Virus record (IMG/VR): IMGVR_UViG_3300042397_001415
Coordinates: 1-39,165 of that record
DNA: 39,165 nt
Reading direction: 5' to 3' (one strand)
DNA from: a virus
Numbering within the stretch: position 1 is the stretch's first letter; each line of letters opens with the position of its first letter. The notes under the pieces are model-generated. The model ran no database searches. It saw nothing but the letters and a program-made list of their open reading frames with translations, and had not been told where the DNA came from. The position numbers were made by a program, and so were the translations under genes. This document shows, one piece after another, positions 15,353 to 23,197 of the stretch.

Positions 15353-15743
15353 GCTCAACGCTCCAGCACTTATCCCACATTTCGCGGGGAACGCGCTCCA
15401 GCCCATCGTCAGAGACGAAATATGCGAAGCCACCCATTACTACACCAACACTCTGATCGAAGAAAGCAAGATCGCCTCTTTGCGCATGGCCAATAGGTAT
15501 TTCGTCAAACTTGCTGTCGAGGGTAGTTTCAAGATCGCCCTCACCGATCTCCTTCAATGCCTTAATGCTGCCCCGTAGATCGCTGTAGGAGCCTTTGAAC
15601 TCCTGCATGGGGTCAACACCCGTCATGACCTCAACAGCCCCCGCAGCGAACATGCAGCAGTCATTGACGCCATATTGAAAAGGCTCATCGCGCTTGCTGG
15701 CGATATAGTCAGACAAAGCTTCTTCCCAGATCGTTACCCGCAT
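15345..15743 (-). CDS. Tail assembly protein, NlpC/P60-like (DUF6950 type)
   Basis: A 132-aa protein in the place of lambda gpK-type tail peptidases, between the minor tail gene and the tail tip gene. It has F-Q-Y-G-V-N-D-C-C (residues 22-30; the D-C is the usual position of the catalytic Cys), F-A-A-G-A, G-V-D-P, and G-H-A-Q-R-G-D-L-A-F-F with the candidate His. The pattern matches DUF6950, a group of papain-like NlpC/P60 relatives found next to tail tip genes. Peptidase activity is not assured. It overlaps the upstream gene by TAATG. Confidence 0.75.
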   Translation of the reverse strand: MRVTIWEEALSDYIASKRDEPFQYGVNDCCMFAAGAVEVMTGVDPMQEFKGSYSDLRGSIKALKEIGEGDLETTLDSKFDEIPIGHAQRGDLAFFDQSVGVVMGGFAYFVSDDGLERVPREMWDKCWSVERG

Positions 15744-16459
15744 TATTTATGATCCTGCATGAGCATATCCATACCACCGCCATAAGCACCGCCACGCCAG
15801 CCGAAGGATGCGTCTGACAGACCGCTGCCTTGCACCCCGTTGGCTGCGGAGATGGCCGCTTCACCACTGAGATCGCCGGGGTCAAAGATATTCTGCATGA
15901 GAAGCGTCTTGTTCTGAGCGCCAGTCAAGCTGATGAGATAGTTCTCAATCGTAAGCGTAACGACCTGACTATCAGGCGCACCAGAGATGCCAACCTCGTT
16001 CATATAGCCGGTGTAATAAGGAATGATTGAACCGACTTGGTTCTCGTTCTCATCAACGCAATAGAACCAGAGGCGGGCTGCTCGACCCTGCCACCGTGTC
16101 TTATCGCCGATCATGTTGAGGAAGTCAGAAGACCGCATCCGAATTAAATCGCCTTCGCGGTCAGTTACAAAATCGCCATCTCGTTCTTGTAAAAAGTCGA
16201 GGTTGACAATCAGCCCGCCAAGTGAAATCGAAACCGTATCAGAGCCAGTTTCATTATGCTGAACAGAGGAAACCTGAATGAGATCGTGGTCGTAGCTTTC
16301 GTATGTCCCGTCCAACTCCGAATCGCCAGAACCAGAAACTACTTTATCATAAATCCCGCTGGTGCCGCGAAAAACGTCACCGTCGAAATCAGCATATAGA
16401 AGAACTCGCCAATGAACAATCGGCGCTTCCAAAGCAGCCTGAGTTGTAGCATCGACCAT
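15743..16459 (-). CDS. Minor/distal tail protein (gpL-like position)
   Basis: A 238-aa beta-rich protein (HWRVLLYADFDGDVFRGTSG, DTVSISLGGLIVNLDFL, RAARLWFYCVD, PYYTGYMNEV, VVTLTIENYL) lying between the distal tail protein and the NlpC-like gene, where lambda has gpL and other phages have DUF2163-like hub proteins. The strand pattern and G-Y-M-N-E-V region fit a baseplate-hub-like fold. The exact family is not certain. A Gly/Met-rich C-terminus ends MDMLMQDHK. TAATG overlaps join it to both neighbours. Confidence 0.6.
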   Translation of the reverse strand: MVDATTQAALEAPIVHWRVLLYADFDGDVFRGTSGIYDKVVSGSGDSELDGTYESYDHDLIQVSSVQHNETGSDTVSISLGGLIVNLDFLQERDGDFVTDREGDLIRMRSSDFLNMIGDKTRWQGRAARLWFYCVDENENQVGSIIPYYTGYMNEVGISGAPDSQVVTLTIENYLISLTGAQNKTLLMQNIFDPGDLSGEAAISAANGVQGSGLSDASFGWRGGAYGGGMDMLMQDHK

Positions 16460-17049
16460 TAGAAGGACTCCCGTAGATTCAGCGAGAGGCTATACACATA
16501 GCCTGCCTCGACCGAAAGTGTCGGTTCCTCCACCATATACATCAAGCAAAACGGATTGCGAAACTCAATTACAGCATTGTCACTGGGCGCAACCCTAACA
16601 GGCGGCTCGAAGCTAATCGTTGCCTGCCCAGAGCCATTAGATGTGACATTGGCCGTAAGTTGCAGCAACTGATTATTGATCGTGACAAACTGCCCAGCCT
16701 GAAGCACCGTGGTCGATGCAGGCCAGCCGTCCGTTGAAAGGCTCCGACCAGTCTGTCCAGCGCCGTTGACAAGTGCAGTCGCACCGGAAGCTGACTGCGC
16801 CGTAGGATCGACCGGAATTTGAAAATCATTGGTCCGGCCACGCGCCTGCGCAATGAATGAGCGCCAAGGATTGATAAGGCTGGTGCCAACAATGGGCGGG
16901 AGCGTGATCTGGCATTCCCACCAGCCACGGCCAGAGGCGATGGTTTGACGCTTGCCCGTCCAGCTAGACACGTTGGTCTGGCTTGGCATAACAAAGCGCC
17001 AAGACATGCTTTGCGGCTTAGGCGTTGAAGGCAAAGTTATAGTAGCCAT
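16459..17049 (-). CDS. Distal/minor tail protein (gpM-like position)
   Basis: A 196-aa beta-rich protein directly downstream of the tape measure gene, the position of distal tail proteins such as lambda gpM. It contains S-W-R-F-V-M-P-S-Q, W-W-E-C-Q-I-T-L-P, W-R-S-F-I-A-Q-A-R-G-R, and ends with YVYSLSLNLRESF. I do not identify the family with certainty. It overlaps the tape measure stop by one base (TAATG) and its own stop overlaps the next start in the same manner. Confidence 0.6.
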   Translation of the reverse strand: MATITLPSTPKPQSMSWRFVMPSQTNVSSWTGKRQTIASGRGWWECQITLPPIVGTSLINPWRSFIAQARGRTNDFQIPVDPTAQSASGATALVNGAGQTGRSLSTDGWPASTTVLQAGQFVTINNQLLQLTANVTSNGSGQATISFEPPVRVAPSDNAVIEFRNPFCLMYMVEEPTLSVEAGYVYSLSLNLRESF

Positions 17050-18992
17050 TATTGCATAACCCCAGCAAGGCGCGGACGGCGCAGGCCTCTAGTTGTACGG
17101 GCCTCTGCCGCAGCGATGATTGCAGGCGCAGCCTCAAGGATGCCCTGCTGCACCTGTGCGCGAACAGCCGCAGGATCAGAGGAACCGCGAGCGTCTACAG
17201 TGATATTGATGCCGCCTCCAATACCACCTTTCATCTTGTGGTTGGGGATGACCTGACTGCCTTTAGGAAGATTAACCAACTCAGGACCACGTTCACCGAC
17301 AAGCGCCAAGCCGCCGGGTGCGTTCATGGTTCCGTTTGCGAATTTGGGTAATTTAATTCCAATCGCGGGCATGACTGTATCGGTAAAGAAGCCAACAATC
17401 TGCTTGACCACGTATAGCTTCCACAGTTCGTCAATGACGCTATTAATGATGCTTTTCATCCCGTCCTTGAAGGATGCTGCACCGGTTAGCATTCCCTTAA
17501 AGGCGTCCGAGACGGCGTTGCCGATGGATTCGAAGGATGATTTTATCTCGGCATTCTTTTTAGTAACCTCGGCCTTATCCATTTCCTCGCGAATACGCTT
17601 GTAAAGCATAGCAATATATTCAAGGTTTACGCCAGCCGCGCTACCCTCTTCCGAGAGTATATTCATAATATGAGCAAGCGCCGCCATATCCTCTTGGACA
17701 GGGGAAAGGCCAGCATTCATTTTCTCATATTTTTCAAGCATAGCTTCAAGCGGACCAGCGGCTGTCGCCGTGGCCATTTGCCCAAGATCGCTCATTCTTT
17801 TCGTCGTTTCGCGATTGTTATCCGCCAAAAATTTATATTCAGCGTTTATCGAGCGAAGTGCAATCAGCCAATCTGGCAAGGATTTATTTGCAAGATTAAC
17901 CGCCGCGTCATCAAACTTTTTAGCTGCCTGATCTGCTTCCTTAAATTTGCTAAGAAACTCTTCAGCAGGATTTCTGGCTTCTTTATATGCGTCAGTTACA
18001 GCGGTTAGCTGAGTTTCAAACTCGGCATAAGTCAGCTTTCCGGCCTCAAATTCTGCGATAATTTTTTCTTGTGCTTGACGCACTTTATCGATTTCTGAAG
18101 TCTTTGGCTCTTTTCGCGGCTTCTCTTTGTCTCCCGCTAAAAACTTAGCCAAATTGGCGCGAGCCTCATAAACGGACGCAGTGGTTTCCTTCAAGACGGT
18201 GGTTAATTCATCAGCGTCTTTAGTTGCCTTTTTTACGTCTCCAAAGCCAAACAAATCAGCTATCTTTGCGCCCAAAGAAAAGCCGGGGCTTACCCCCCTC
18301 AAATTTTCAATCGAGCTTCTTTCGAGCAATGCGGCTTTAACACGAATTTGAGACGCCTTAACGTCGGTAGCCGCCGCTTCCAGATTTGCTAAGGCAGAGT
18401 CAACCGCTGCCCTTTTAGCCATTTCAGCATTTTTAGTATTACGACCCAAGGCTTCGTCAAGCTGGGCCTTCGCCTCTAACAGGTTTACTGTAGCCGCTCT
18501 ATCTGCCTTAAGAGCGTCGGTTAATTTCTTTGAGGCCTCACCAGTTTCAAAAAAACTCATGATAAGGGGCGTTAAGGCCATTGTCCCCAAGGTGATAAGA
18601 GCGCCCCAAGGCCCAGCCAAAAATGCGCCAAATGCCCCAGCTTTGCCGCCCATCTCCGACAAAGCAAAACCGATTTGGCCAAGTTGCTGGTTAAATGCTT
18701 GGATCGGACTAGCGCCAGTCGAGATCGATGTGGCCAAGTCGTTAAACTGCATCCCAAGCTGTTGAGTGCCCTGACGTTGACGGCGCAACTCTTTAGCTTG
18801 CGCATCCGCCAAAGTATTATAACGCTTACCATTACGAATTACGGTCTCGGTAGAAGCGGCAAGCCCACCGTTTGCAGTTTTAAGTGCCTCGACCTCTTGG
18901 CGTAATTTATCGACGGAGGCAACGAGTTGCTGCATCTCTCGCTGGCCCTGAACCTGAGCAGCAAATAGATACTCAATTCTTTCTTGTGCCAC
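17049..18992 (-). CDS. Tail tape measure protein
   Basis: A 647-aa tape measure protein that sets tail length and enters the cell with DNA. It has an N-terminal coiled coil (about 15-45), one long hydrophobic segment (about 120-148: FLAGPWGALITLGTMALTPL), long charged coiled-coil stretches, and a C-terminal G-E-R-G-P-E-L-V-N-L-P-K-G-S motif (about 560-580) typical of lambda-type tape measure proteins. It is preceded by the frameshifted chaperone gene. The start is GTG 18992 with AGGAAAGG upstream; the -1 frame of the chaperone ends 20 nt inside it. At about 1.5 angstrom per residue the tail would be near 95-100 nm. Confidence 0.88.
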   Translation of the reverse strand: MAQERIEYLFAAQVQGQREMQQLVASVDKLRQEVEALKTANGGLAASTETVIRNGKRYNTLADAQAKELRRQRQGTQQLGMQFNDLATSISTGASPIQAFNQQLGQIGFALSEMGGKAGAFGAFLAGPWGALITLGTMALTPLIMSFFETGEASKKLTDALKADRAATVNLLEAKAQLDEALGRNTKNAEMAKRAAVDSALANLEAAATDVKASQIRVKAALLERSSIENLRGVSPGFSLGAKIADLFGFGDVKKATKDADELTTVLKETTASVYEARANLAKFLAGDKEKPRKEPKTSEIDKVRQAQEKIIAEFEAGKLTYAEFETQLTAVTDAYKEARNPAEEFLSKFKEADQAAKKFDDAAVNLANKSLPDWLIALRSINAEYKFLADNNRETTKRMSDLGQMATATAAGPLEAMLEKYEKMNAGLSPVQEDMAALAHIMNILSEEGSAAGVNLEYIAMLYKRIREEMDKAEVTKKNAEIKSSFESIGNAVSDAFKGMLTGAASFKDGMKSIINSVIDELWKLYVVKQIVGFFTDTVMPAIGIKLPKFANGTMNAPGGLALVGERGPELVNLPKGSQVIPNHKMKGGIGGGINITVDARGSSDPAAVRAQVQQGILEAAPAIIAAAEARTTRGLRRPRLAGVMQ

Positions 18993-19469
18993 GCTTTTGC
19001 CTTTCCTCGTTCAGCTTAAAATAAGCGAGCCACTCGTTATACTCGTCTATGGAGATTTGTTCAATCTCCGCAATGGTTTTGCCAAGTCGATCCGCCAAGG
19101 TGATGAGGTTGTACCTTAGCGGATCGTCTATTAGTTTTTTTCAGCTTCCTCCGCCGAAGTGCCGCTCATCAGAGCAGCCGCCACGGTCGAGATCACCGCT
19201 ACCTCTTCGCGCATAAGGACTGCCTTGTCCTCAAGCGTGAACAACTTCTCACCTTGTCCGTTTTCTGCTTTCAGAACGATCAGATCGACCATCGCCTCGA
19301 ATGAGGCTGAACTCAGAAAATTGGGGTGCTTGCGCTGAATGCGATTAAGTTCGCCAGCAAGAAGCGGACCATAATAGACCTTTTCAGGCGAACCCGCCTC
19401 ACCCCACTCAGGAACCTCGACATGACGTTTATGCGAGGTACGCTCTGAAATACGCTTTGCAATGCTCAT
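18973..19469 (-). CDS. Tail assembly chaperone GT fusion made by -1 ribosomal frameshift
   Basis: The 112-aa G product ends A-E-K-N-stop. The codons GAA-AAA-AAC hold the slippery heptamer A-AAA-AAC at 19140-19134 directly before the stop. Slipping -1 opens a frame of 53 more residues (starting LIDDPLRYNLITLADRLGKT) that ends at 18975-18973, inside the tape measure start. The extension has the L-A-x-R-L-G-K-x-x-x-E-I pattern and an E-x-x-W-L-A-Y-F segment seen in the T part of tail chaperones. The fusion would be about 165 aa. It is expected to hold the tape measure during tail assembly and not to remain in the virion. Confidence 0.82.
19131..19469 (-). CDS. Tail assembly chaperone, G (unshifted) product
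   Basis: A 112-aa helical acidic protein (MSIAKRISERTSHKRHVEVPEWGE ... SGTSAEEAEKN) between the tail tube and tape measure genes, the fixed position of lambda gpG homologues. AAGGAAATAT precedes ATG 19469. Most ribosomes should stop at 19131-19133 and a few should shift into the T frame. Confidence 0.82.
   Translation of the reverse strand: MSIAKRISERTSHKRHVEVPEWGEAGSPEKVYYGPLLAGELNRIQRKHPNFLSSASFEAMVDLIVLKAENGQGEKLFTLEDKAVLMREEVAVISTVAAALMSGTSAEEAEKN
19134..19140 (-). promoter_or_regulatory. Programmed -1 frameshift site A-AAA-AAC
   Basis: Reading on the - strand, a run of seven A then C gives the heptamer A AAA AAC in the correct phase of the G frame, directly followed by TAA. This is a classical -1 slippery sequence. 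Downstream GC-rich sequence could fold as a stimulator, but I did not compute a structure. Confidence 0.85.
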
Positions 19470-19487
19470 ATATTTCCTTTCTTAAAA

Positions 19488-19880
19488 TTAGACAGTAGCA
19501 GAGGTCAGCGCACCAGTCCCTTGAATAGTGATCGTTGATTCCACCATGCCGTCGAAGCTGGCAGTGACAGTCTTGCCGGTAACAATGGCGTTGCCAGTCA
19601 GATAGACATCGCCAGTGGTCGTACCTTCAGGCATGAAGCGCACAGCAACCTCAGAGCCAACCACAAGAGCGCCCTGACCAGTCGTGTCGGCTTCGTCCCA
19701 GAATACGTCTACCGAACCGCTCCAAGCCTTCAGCGTGGTCTTGAAGGTGCGATAGGCGTCACCCATCGAGGTATCTTCTGCGGTGTCAGAGGTTTCCTCA
19801 ACCGAGTAAGAACGAATTTCAAGAATACTGTTGGACGCGCCAACGCGGACAGTGCCTTCTGAACCAGTGTGAGTAGCCAT
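19488..19880 (-). CDS. Major tail tube protein, copy 2
   Basis: A 130-aa tail tube protein by position (after the terminator-like genes, before the tail chaperone) and composition: beta-rich, with E-I-R-S-Y-S-V-E-E-T-S-D-T-A-E-D-T-S, W-S-G-S-V-D-V-F-W-D-E and A-I-V-T-G-K-T-V-T-A-S-F-D-G. It is highly similar by eye to the gene directly upstream (19892-20290). The two differ mostly at the Q-G-A-L..G-S-E-V and P-E-G...G loop regions. GAGGATATAGGG precedes ATG 19880. It probably forms part of the tube, perhaps with the other copy. Confidence 0.8.
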   Translation of the reverse strand: MATHTGSEGTVRVGASNSILEIRSYSVEETSDTAEDTSMGDAYRTFKTTLKAWSGSVDVFWDEADTTGQGALVVGSEVAVRFMPEGTTTGDVYLTGNAIVTGKTVTASFDGMVESTITIQGTGALTSATV

Positions 19881-19891
19881 TCCCTATATCC

Positions 19892-20290
19892 TCAAGCCAA
19901 GGTTGCGAACGTCAAGGCACCGTTGCCCTGAAGCGTGATTGTGGACTCCACCATGCCATCAAAGCTGGCGGTAACGGTTTTACCCGTAACGATTGCTGTT
20001 CCGGTGTAGTAACGCTCCGAGACGCCAGCAGAGGCACCTTCAGGATAGAAGTTAACCGTGACCTCTGAGCCGGGGGCGAGGGCGATCTGACCGTTGGTGT
20101 CGGTCTCATCCCAGAACACATCAACGCTGCCAGACCATGCCTTCAGGGTCGTTTTGAACGTGCGATAAGAATCGCCCATCGAAGTATCTTCGGCAGTGTC
20201 CGAAGTCTCTTCAACAGAATAAGAGCGGATTTCCGCGATAGCATTGGCACCAACCCGAACGGTGCCTTCCGAACCAGTATGGGTCGCCAT
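19892..20290 (-). CDS. Major tail tube protein, copy 1
   Basis: A 132-aa tube-like protein, paralogous to the next gene downstream. Shared blocks include MATHTGSEGTVRVGA, the E-E-T-S-D-T-A-E-D-T-S-M-G-D stretch, Y-R-T-F-K-T-T-L-K-A-W-S-G-S and F-D-G-M-V-E-S-T-I-T. The variable loop has two to three more residues here (P-E-G-A-S-A-G-V-S-E-R-Y-Y). Codon usage at synonymous sites has diverged while protein blocks are kept, which indicates an old duplication under selection for both copies. TAATG overlap links it to the 47-aa ORF upstream. Confidence 0.8.
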   Translation of the reverse strand: MATHTGSEGTVRVGANAIAEIRSYSVEETSDTAEDTSMGDSYRTFKTTLKAWSGSVDVFWDETDTNGQIALAPGSEVTVNFYPEGASAGVSERYYTGTAIVTGKTVTASFDGMVESTITLQGNGALTFATLA

Positions 20291-20433
20291 TATTCAGACT
20301 CCTCTTTCGCCTTAGCCTTTGCCTTGGGTTTCTCTTCGTGCGGCTTCCAGCCGATGCTGGCATAATAATCCAGATCGACATGGCAAGCCAGAATTTCGTC
20401 GCCGTTGGCGTTATAAACCTTGACCATCTTCAT
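20290..20433 (-). CDS. Small tail-module protein (47 aa)
   Basis: A 47-aa frame, MKMVKVYNANGDEILACHVD followed by LDYYASIGWKP and a Lys/Glu/Ala-rich tail (KAKAKAKEESE). It starts at an ATGA overlap with the terminator-like gene and ends in TAATG with the tube gene, so it fills the space between two confirmed genes. Small proteins with V-K-V-Y-N and a G-W motif are common near head-tail joining genes in phages. Function is unknown. Confidence 0.65.
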   Translation of the reverse strand: MKMVKVYNANGDEILACHVDLDYYASIGWKPHEEKPKAKAKAKEESE

Positions 20434-20873
20434 CGCGGCGTCTCCAAATCAGAAATGACACTAACATATTCGACGGCATAAGACAATCGCGCAGACGCAA
20501 CTGGGTTTTCACCTTCAACGCTTATGTCAACATTGCTTTCGCGCAAGATACAGCTTTTCGCCAAGCCGCCAAGAGTGAAGTCGCTCCCAAGAGCGTCCTC
20601 GATCAAAACGCAGGCATCGTCGATGGCGTTTACGATTGTGCTGCTTGATGACTTGATATGGATTTCAATAACCACACCAAGCGAACCCAGAAGCGTCTTG
20701 AACCCGATTGTGGCAAGGCTGGTGTCAAGGCGATTGGTGTAAACAACAGCTGCTGGCAATTTACCATCGTCCAGAGCGTAGGATCGCATCTTATACACCC
20801 TGCCAGAGAAGAACGGCAGAGCGCCAATGACTGTGGCAATATGGTCGCGGATTTGGTTATTGATATGAGACAT
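20430..20873 (-). CDS. Tail terminator-like protein, copy 2
   Basis: A 147-aa protein beginning MSHINNQIRDHIATVIGALP and containing Y-K-M-R-S-Y-A-L-D-D, V-Y-T-N-R-L-D-T, L-A-T-I-G-F-K-T-L and L-G-G-L-A-K-S-C-I-L. It is clearly paralogous to the next gene upstream (20873-21382) with matching blocks in the same order. Position before the tube genes and the overall length fit the tail terminator/tail completion (lambda gpU-like) role, which stops tube growth and joins the tail to the head. Which of the two copies does this is unknown. Confidence 0.65.
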   Translation of the reverse strand: MSHINNQIRDHIATVIGALPFFSGRVYKMRSYALDDGKLPAAVVYTNRLDTSLATIGFKTLLGSLGVVIEIHIKSSSSTIVNAIDDACVLIEDALGSDFTLGGLAKSCILRESNVDISVEGENPVASARLSYAVEYVSVISDLETPR

Positions 20874-21382
20874 TATACAGAAACCTGACTATTGCCTATG
20901 GCGGTCATGTAGCGGACATCAAATATCAGCTTGCCTGTGCCTACTGCTTTCTCGCCAGTGGTCTGAACGGCAAAATCTGAACTGGTCAGAACGCAGCTTT
21001 TGGCAAGCCCGCCAAAGTCATAGTCTTCGCCAACCACCTGAGCCAGATCGGCTGCGAACTGCTCGATGTTCTCAAATATGTTGAGGCTTGAGCCTTTGTT
21101 AATAATGTCAACCCGCAACTCAAGGCTATGCTCTAGTTTACGCTCGCCGATGGTCGCCAGATTGGTAATGTCTGATGTCGTGTAAACGCACAGCGCCGGT
21201 AGCTGGCTTTCGTCAAGGGAGTAACGCCGGAACTTGTAAATTGTGCCGGTGCCGAGAATGCTGTCCCCGTCCGTCAATTGATTGCCCGCACGGTCGCGCA
21301 AAACAATCCCGAATCTATCATAGATAAATCCGGTTAGAAGTGTGGCAACATAGTCCCTGATTTGCTGCCGCACATGGGCCAT
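20873..21382 (-). CDS. Tail terminator-like protein, copy 1
   Basis: A 169-aa paralogue of the downstream gene: MAHVRQQIRDYVATLLTGFI, an inserted segment YDRFGIVLRDRAGNQLTDGD, then Y-K-F-R-R-Y-S-L-D-E, L-P-A-L-C-V-Y-T-T, L-A-T-I-G-E-R-K-L and F-G-G-L-A-K-S-C-V-L. The longer loop near residues 20-45 is the main difference. Expected role: tail completion or head-tail joining. It lies directly after the gpFII-like gene. The gene ends at a 1-nt junction with copy 2. Confidence 0.65.
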   Translation of the reverse strand: MAHVRQQIRDYVATLLTGFIYDRFGIVLRDRAGNQLTDGDSILGTGTIYKFRRYSLDESQLPALCVYTTSDITNLATIGERKLEHSLELRVDIINKGSSLNIFENIEQFAADLAQVVGEDYDFGGLAKSCVLTSSDFAVQTTGEKAVGTGKLIFDVRYMTAIGNSQVSV

Positions 21383-21383
21383 G

Positions 21384-21695
21384 TCATACCTTTTCGAGCA
21401 ATAGCGTAGAAACGCCGGTCCCGTCTGTTAGCACGACACGCACCTTATAAGCAACGGTGCGGATCACAATGTCATCGCCGTCAGCCGCATTTGGAACATC
21501 CACCGTGCGGCAAACAAACTGCGGCGCAGGGATCGTGATGTCCATTAGGTCGGTAGCGTTGCGGCTCGCCTGTGGAGCATCAAAAATGCCCTGAACAGTA
21601 GAGGCGCTACCACCAGCAGGAGTGTAGGTGGCAGCCTCTGCAAAATCATCTAACTCGAAAAAATCGAGTATGTCAGCGGGTGACTCAACCGGCAC
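21384..21695 (-). CDS. Head-tail joining protein (gpFII-like)
   Basis: A 103-aa protein with D-I-L-D-F-F-E-L-D-D-F-A-E-A-A-T-Y, G-I-F-D-A-P and a C-terminal beta region (V-R-V-V-L-T-D-G). The D-F-F..D-F-A-x-x-A-T-Y start and G-I-F-D motif match small tail attachment proteins of the lambda gpFII family. These sit at the head-tail interface. The start is GTG 21695, overlapping the preceding stop by 11 nt. Confidence 0.7.
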   Translation of the reverse strand: MPVESPADILDFFELDDFAEAATYTPAGGSASTVQGIFDAPQASRNATDLMDITIPAPQFVCRTVDVPNAADGDDIVIRTVAYKVRVVLTDGTGVSTLLLEKV

Positions 21696-21900
21696 GGGGC
21701 GGGCGACCGCGCTTGGGCATTACGGGATCACGGTGTTCAACCACCGGAGCCTCTGCAACGCGAACGGCTTCTTCAGTTACGATTGCCAGCTTGCCAGCAG
21801 CAACTAGCACAACAGCTTCGTTGGCAGGAAGGCTTACAAGATCACCAGCCTGCAACGGACCCTGAGACGTAACAACGCCGCGAATACATTTATACTGCAT
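21685..21900 (-). CDS. Small head-completion-type protein
   Basis: A 71-aa protein (MQYKCIRGVVTSQGPLQAGD, then a small beta domain) with a basic tail K-R-G-R-P-P-R. The pattern Y-K-x-x-R-x-x-V, G-D-x-V-x-L, E-A-x-x-L-x-A-x-G is seen in small proteins encoded just after major capsid genes. The function is not established. ATG 21900 is chosen because GGGGAATATT precedes it; 21912 is an in-frame ATG just upstream. Confidence 0.55.
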   Translation of the reverse strand: MQYKCIRGVVTSQGPLQAGDLVSLPANEAVVLVAAGKLAIVTEEAVRVAEAPVVEHRDPVMPKRGRPPRAG

Positions 21901-21961
21901 AATATTCCCCATAGAAGTCGGGGACCGAGATGACTTCCAAATCCCAGTCCCCAACATTCAA

Positions 21962-23197
21962 TTACACGCCATCGTTGTTGTAGGCGAAGCTGACCGCATG
22001 GCGGACGGCAACGTCAACAGTCTGGAGTGCGACGATACGGACGGTGCCGGTCGTTGATGCGGTGTACGGATCGACCGTGAGATCGAGGCCACCCCACATG
22101 CCGATGAGGCAGTCGGAGAAGTTACCGAAGTAGACGTTACCAGCAGTTGCCTGCTGCGAACGAATTACGCGGTAGCCGTTGGCCTGACCGTTTTCGATCA
22201 CGAACATGCCCGAACCAGCATCCTTCGTCTTGGTCTTGAGACCACCGAAGGTAGCTGCGTCGGTAATGTACGCGAGGTTGCCCATGAGAGCATTGTCTTC
22301 GGCAACAGCCGATTCCAGTGCGACCATTTCAGCAAAGGTCGGAACCGCAGCAGCAAAGCTGGTCGGCTTGTTGACGCCAACGGTGTTCAGGATGCCGGTC
22401 GGCTGACCCGACAGGCCCGTACCTTCCAGAGCGCCCTTGTCAATGGCCAGAGCCAGAGCCTGCGTCAGGTCATCACGAACCAAGGCTTCAATCGCCGGAG
22501 TTGACTGGAGGATCAACTGACGGGTCATGTCAGTGAATGCACCGATGTTCTTCGGAGCGAGGCTGACGGTGCCGAAGGTCGGTTCCGACTCAGAAGCCGC
22601 ACCACCTTCAGTGCTGATCCAAGCGCCGGTCGAAGCAGCGGTCTTCTTCGGGATCGCCACGTTGCCAACCAGACCGGGAAGCATACGAGCGCCAGCCTGC
22701 ATGACCGAAGCCTGATTGCGCAGAACGTCGATGAACTCGTTAGCAAGCAGATTGGTTGCAACGATTTCGTTATCGTCCGAGGTGTTCAGGTCACGCTGTT
22801 TCCACACGCCAAGAACGTCGGTCGGAACCATGACACCCTGAGCCGAGCGGCCATAACGCTGTGCAGCAGCTTCCGAGGCTTCAAACTCGAATGCAGCAGC
22901 TTCGCGCAGGCGGCGGTCACCGGGGTTGGCAAGTGCGGCAATCGCACGAACGACCGAGAACTGGCGGACTTCCTTCTTGGAAAGACCGATGTTGTCGTTT
23001 TCAAGCGGCTTGTCGTTGCCAATTACGTCGAGCAGTTCGCCACGGAACTGTTCAATGCTCTTGCCAGCCTTGATGGCGGCATCGCCCAGATCGCGCTTGT
23101 TATGGCGAGCAGCGAGCGACAGGATTTCAGATACGTTGCGGGCAGCGTCAGCAGCAGCTTCGGCCCGAACCGCATCCAGATTAACTTCGTCAGTCAT
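21962..23197 (-). CDS. Possible separate major capsid precursor from an internal start
   Basis: In the fused frame, ATG 23197 (MTDEVNLDAVRAEAAAD) is preceded by AAGGAAG at 7 nt. This is a stronger ribosome site than that of the fused gene's own start. Use of it would give a ~411-aa scaffold-plus-capsid precursor without the protease. Lambda and several other phages use nested starts in the protease/scaffold region. The sequence supports it, but no product is proved. Confidence 0.5.
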   Translation of the reverse strand: MTDEVNLDAVRAEAAADAARNVSEILSLAARHNKRDLGDAAIKAGKSIEQFRGELLDVIGNDKPLENDNIGLSKKEVRQFSVVRAIAALANPGDRRLREAAAFEFEASEAAAQRYGRSAQGVMVPTDVLGVWKQRDLNTSDDNEIVATNLLANEFIDVLRNQASVMQAGARMLPGLVGNVAIPKKTAASTGAWISTEGGAASESEPTFGTVSLAPKNIGAFTDMTRQLILQSTPAIEALVRDDLTQALALAIDKGALEGTGLSGQPTGILNTVGVNKPTSFAAAVPTFAEMVALESAVAEDNALMGNLAYITDAATFGGLKTKTKDAGSGMFVIENGQANGYRVIRSQQATAGNVYFGNFSDCLIGMWGGLDLTVDPYTASTTGTVRIVALQTVDVAVRHAVSFAYNNDGV

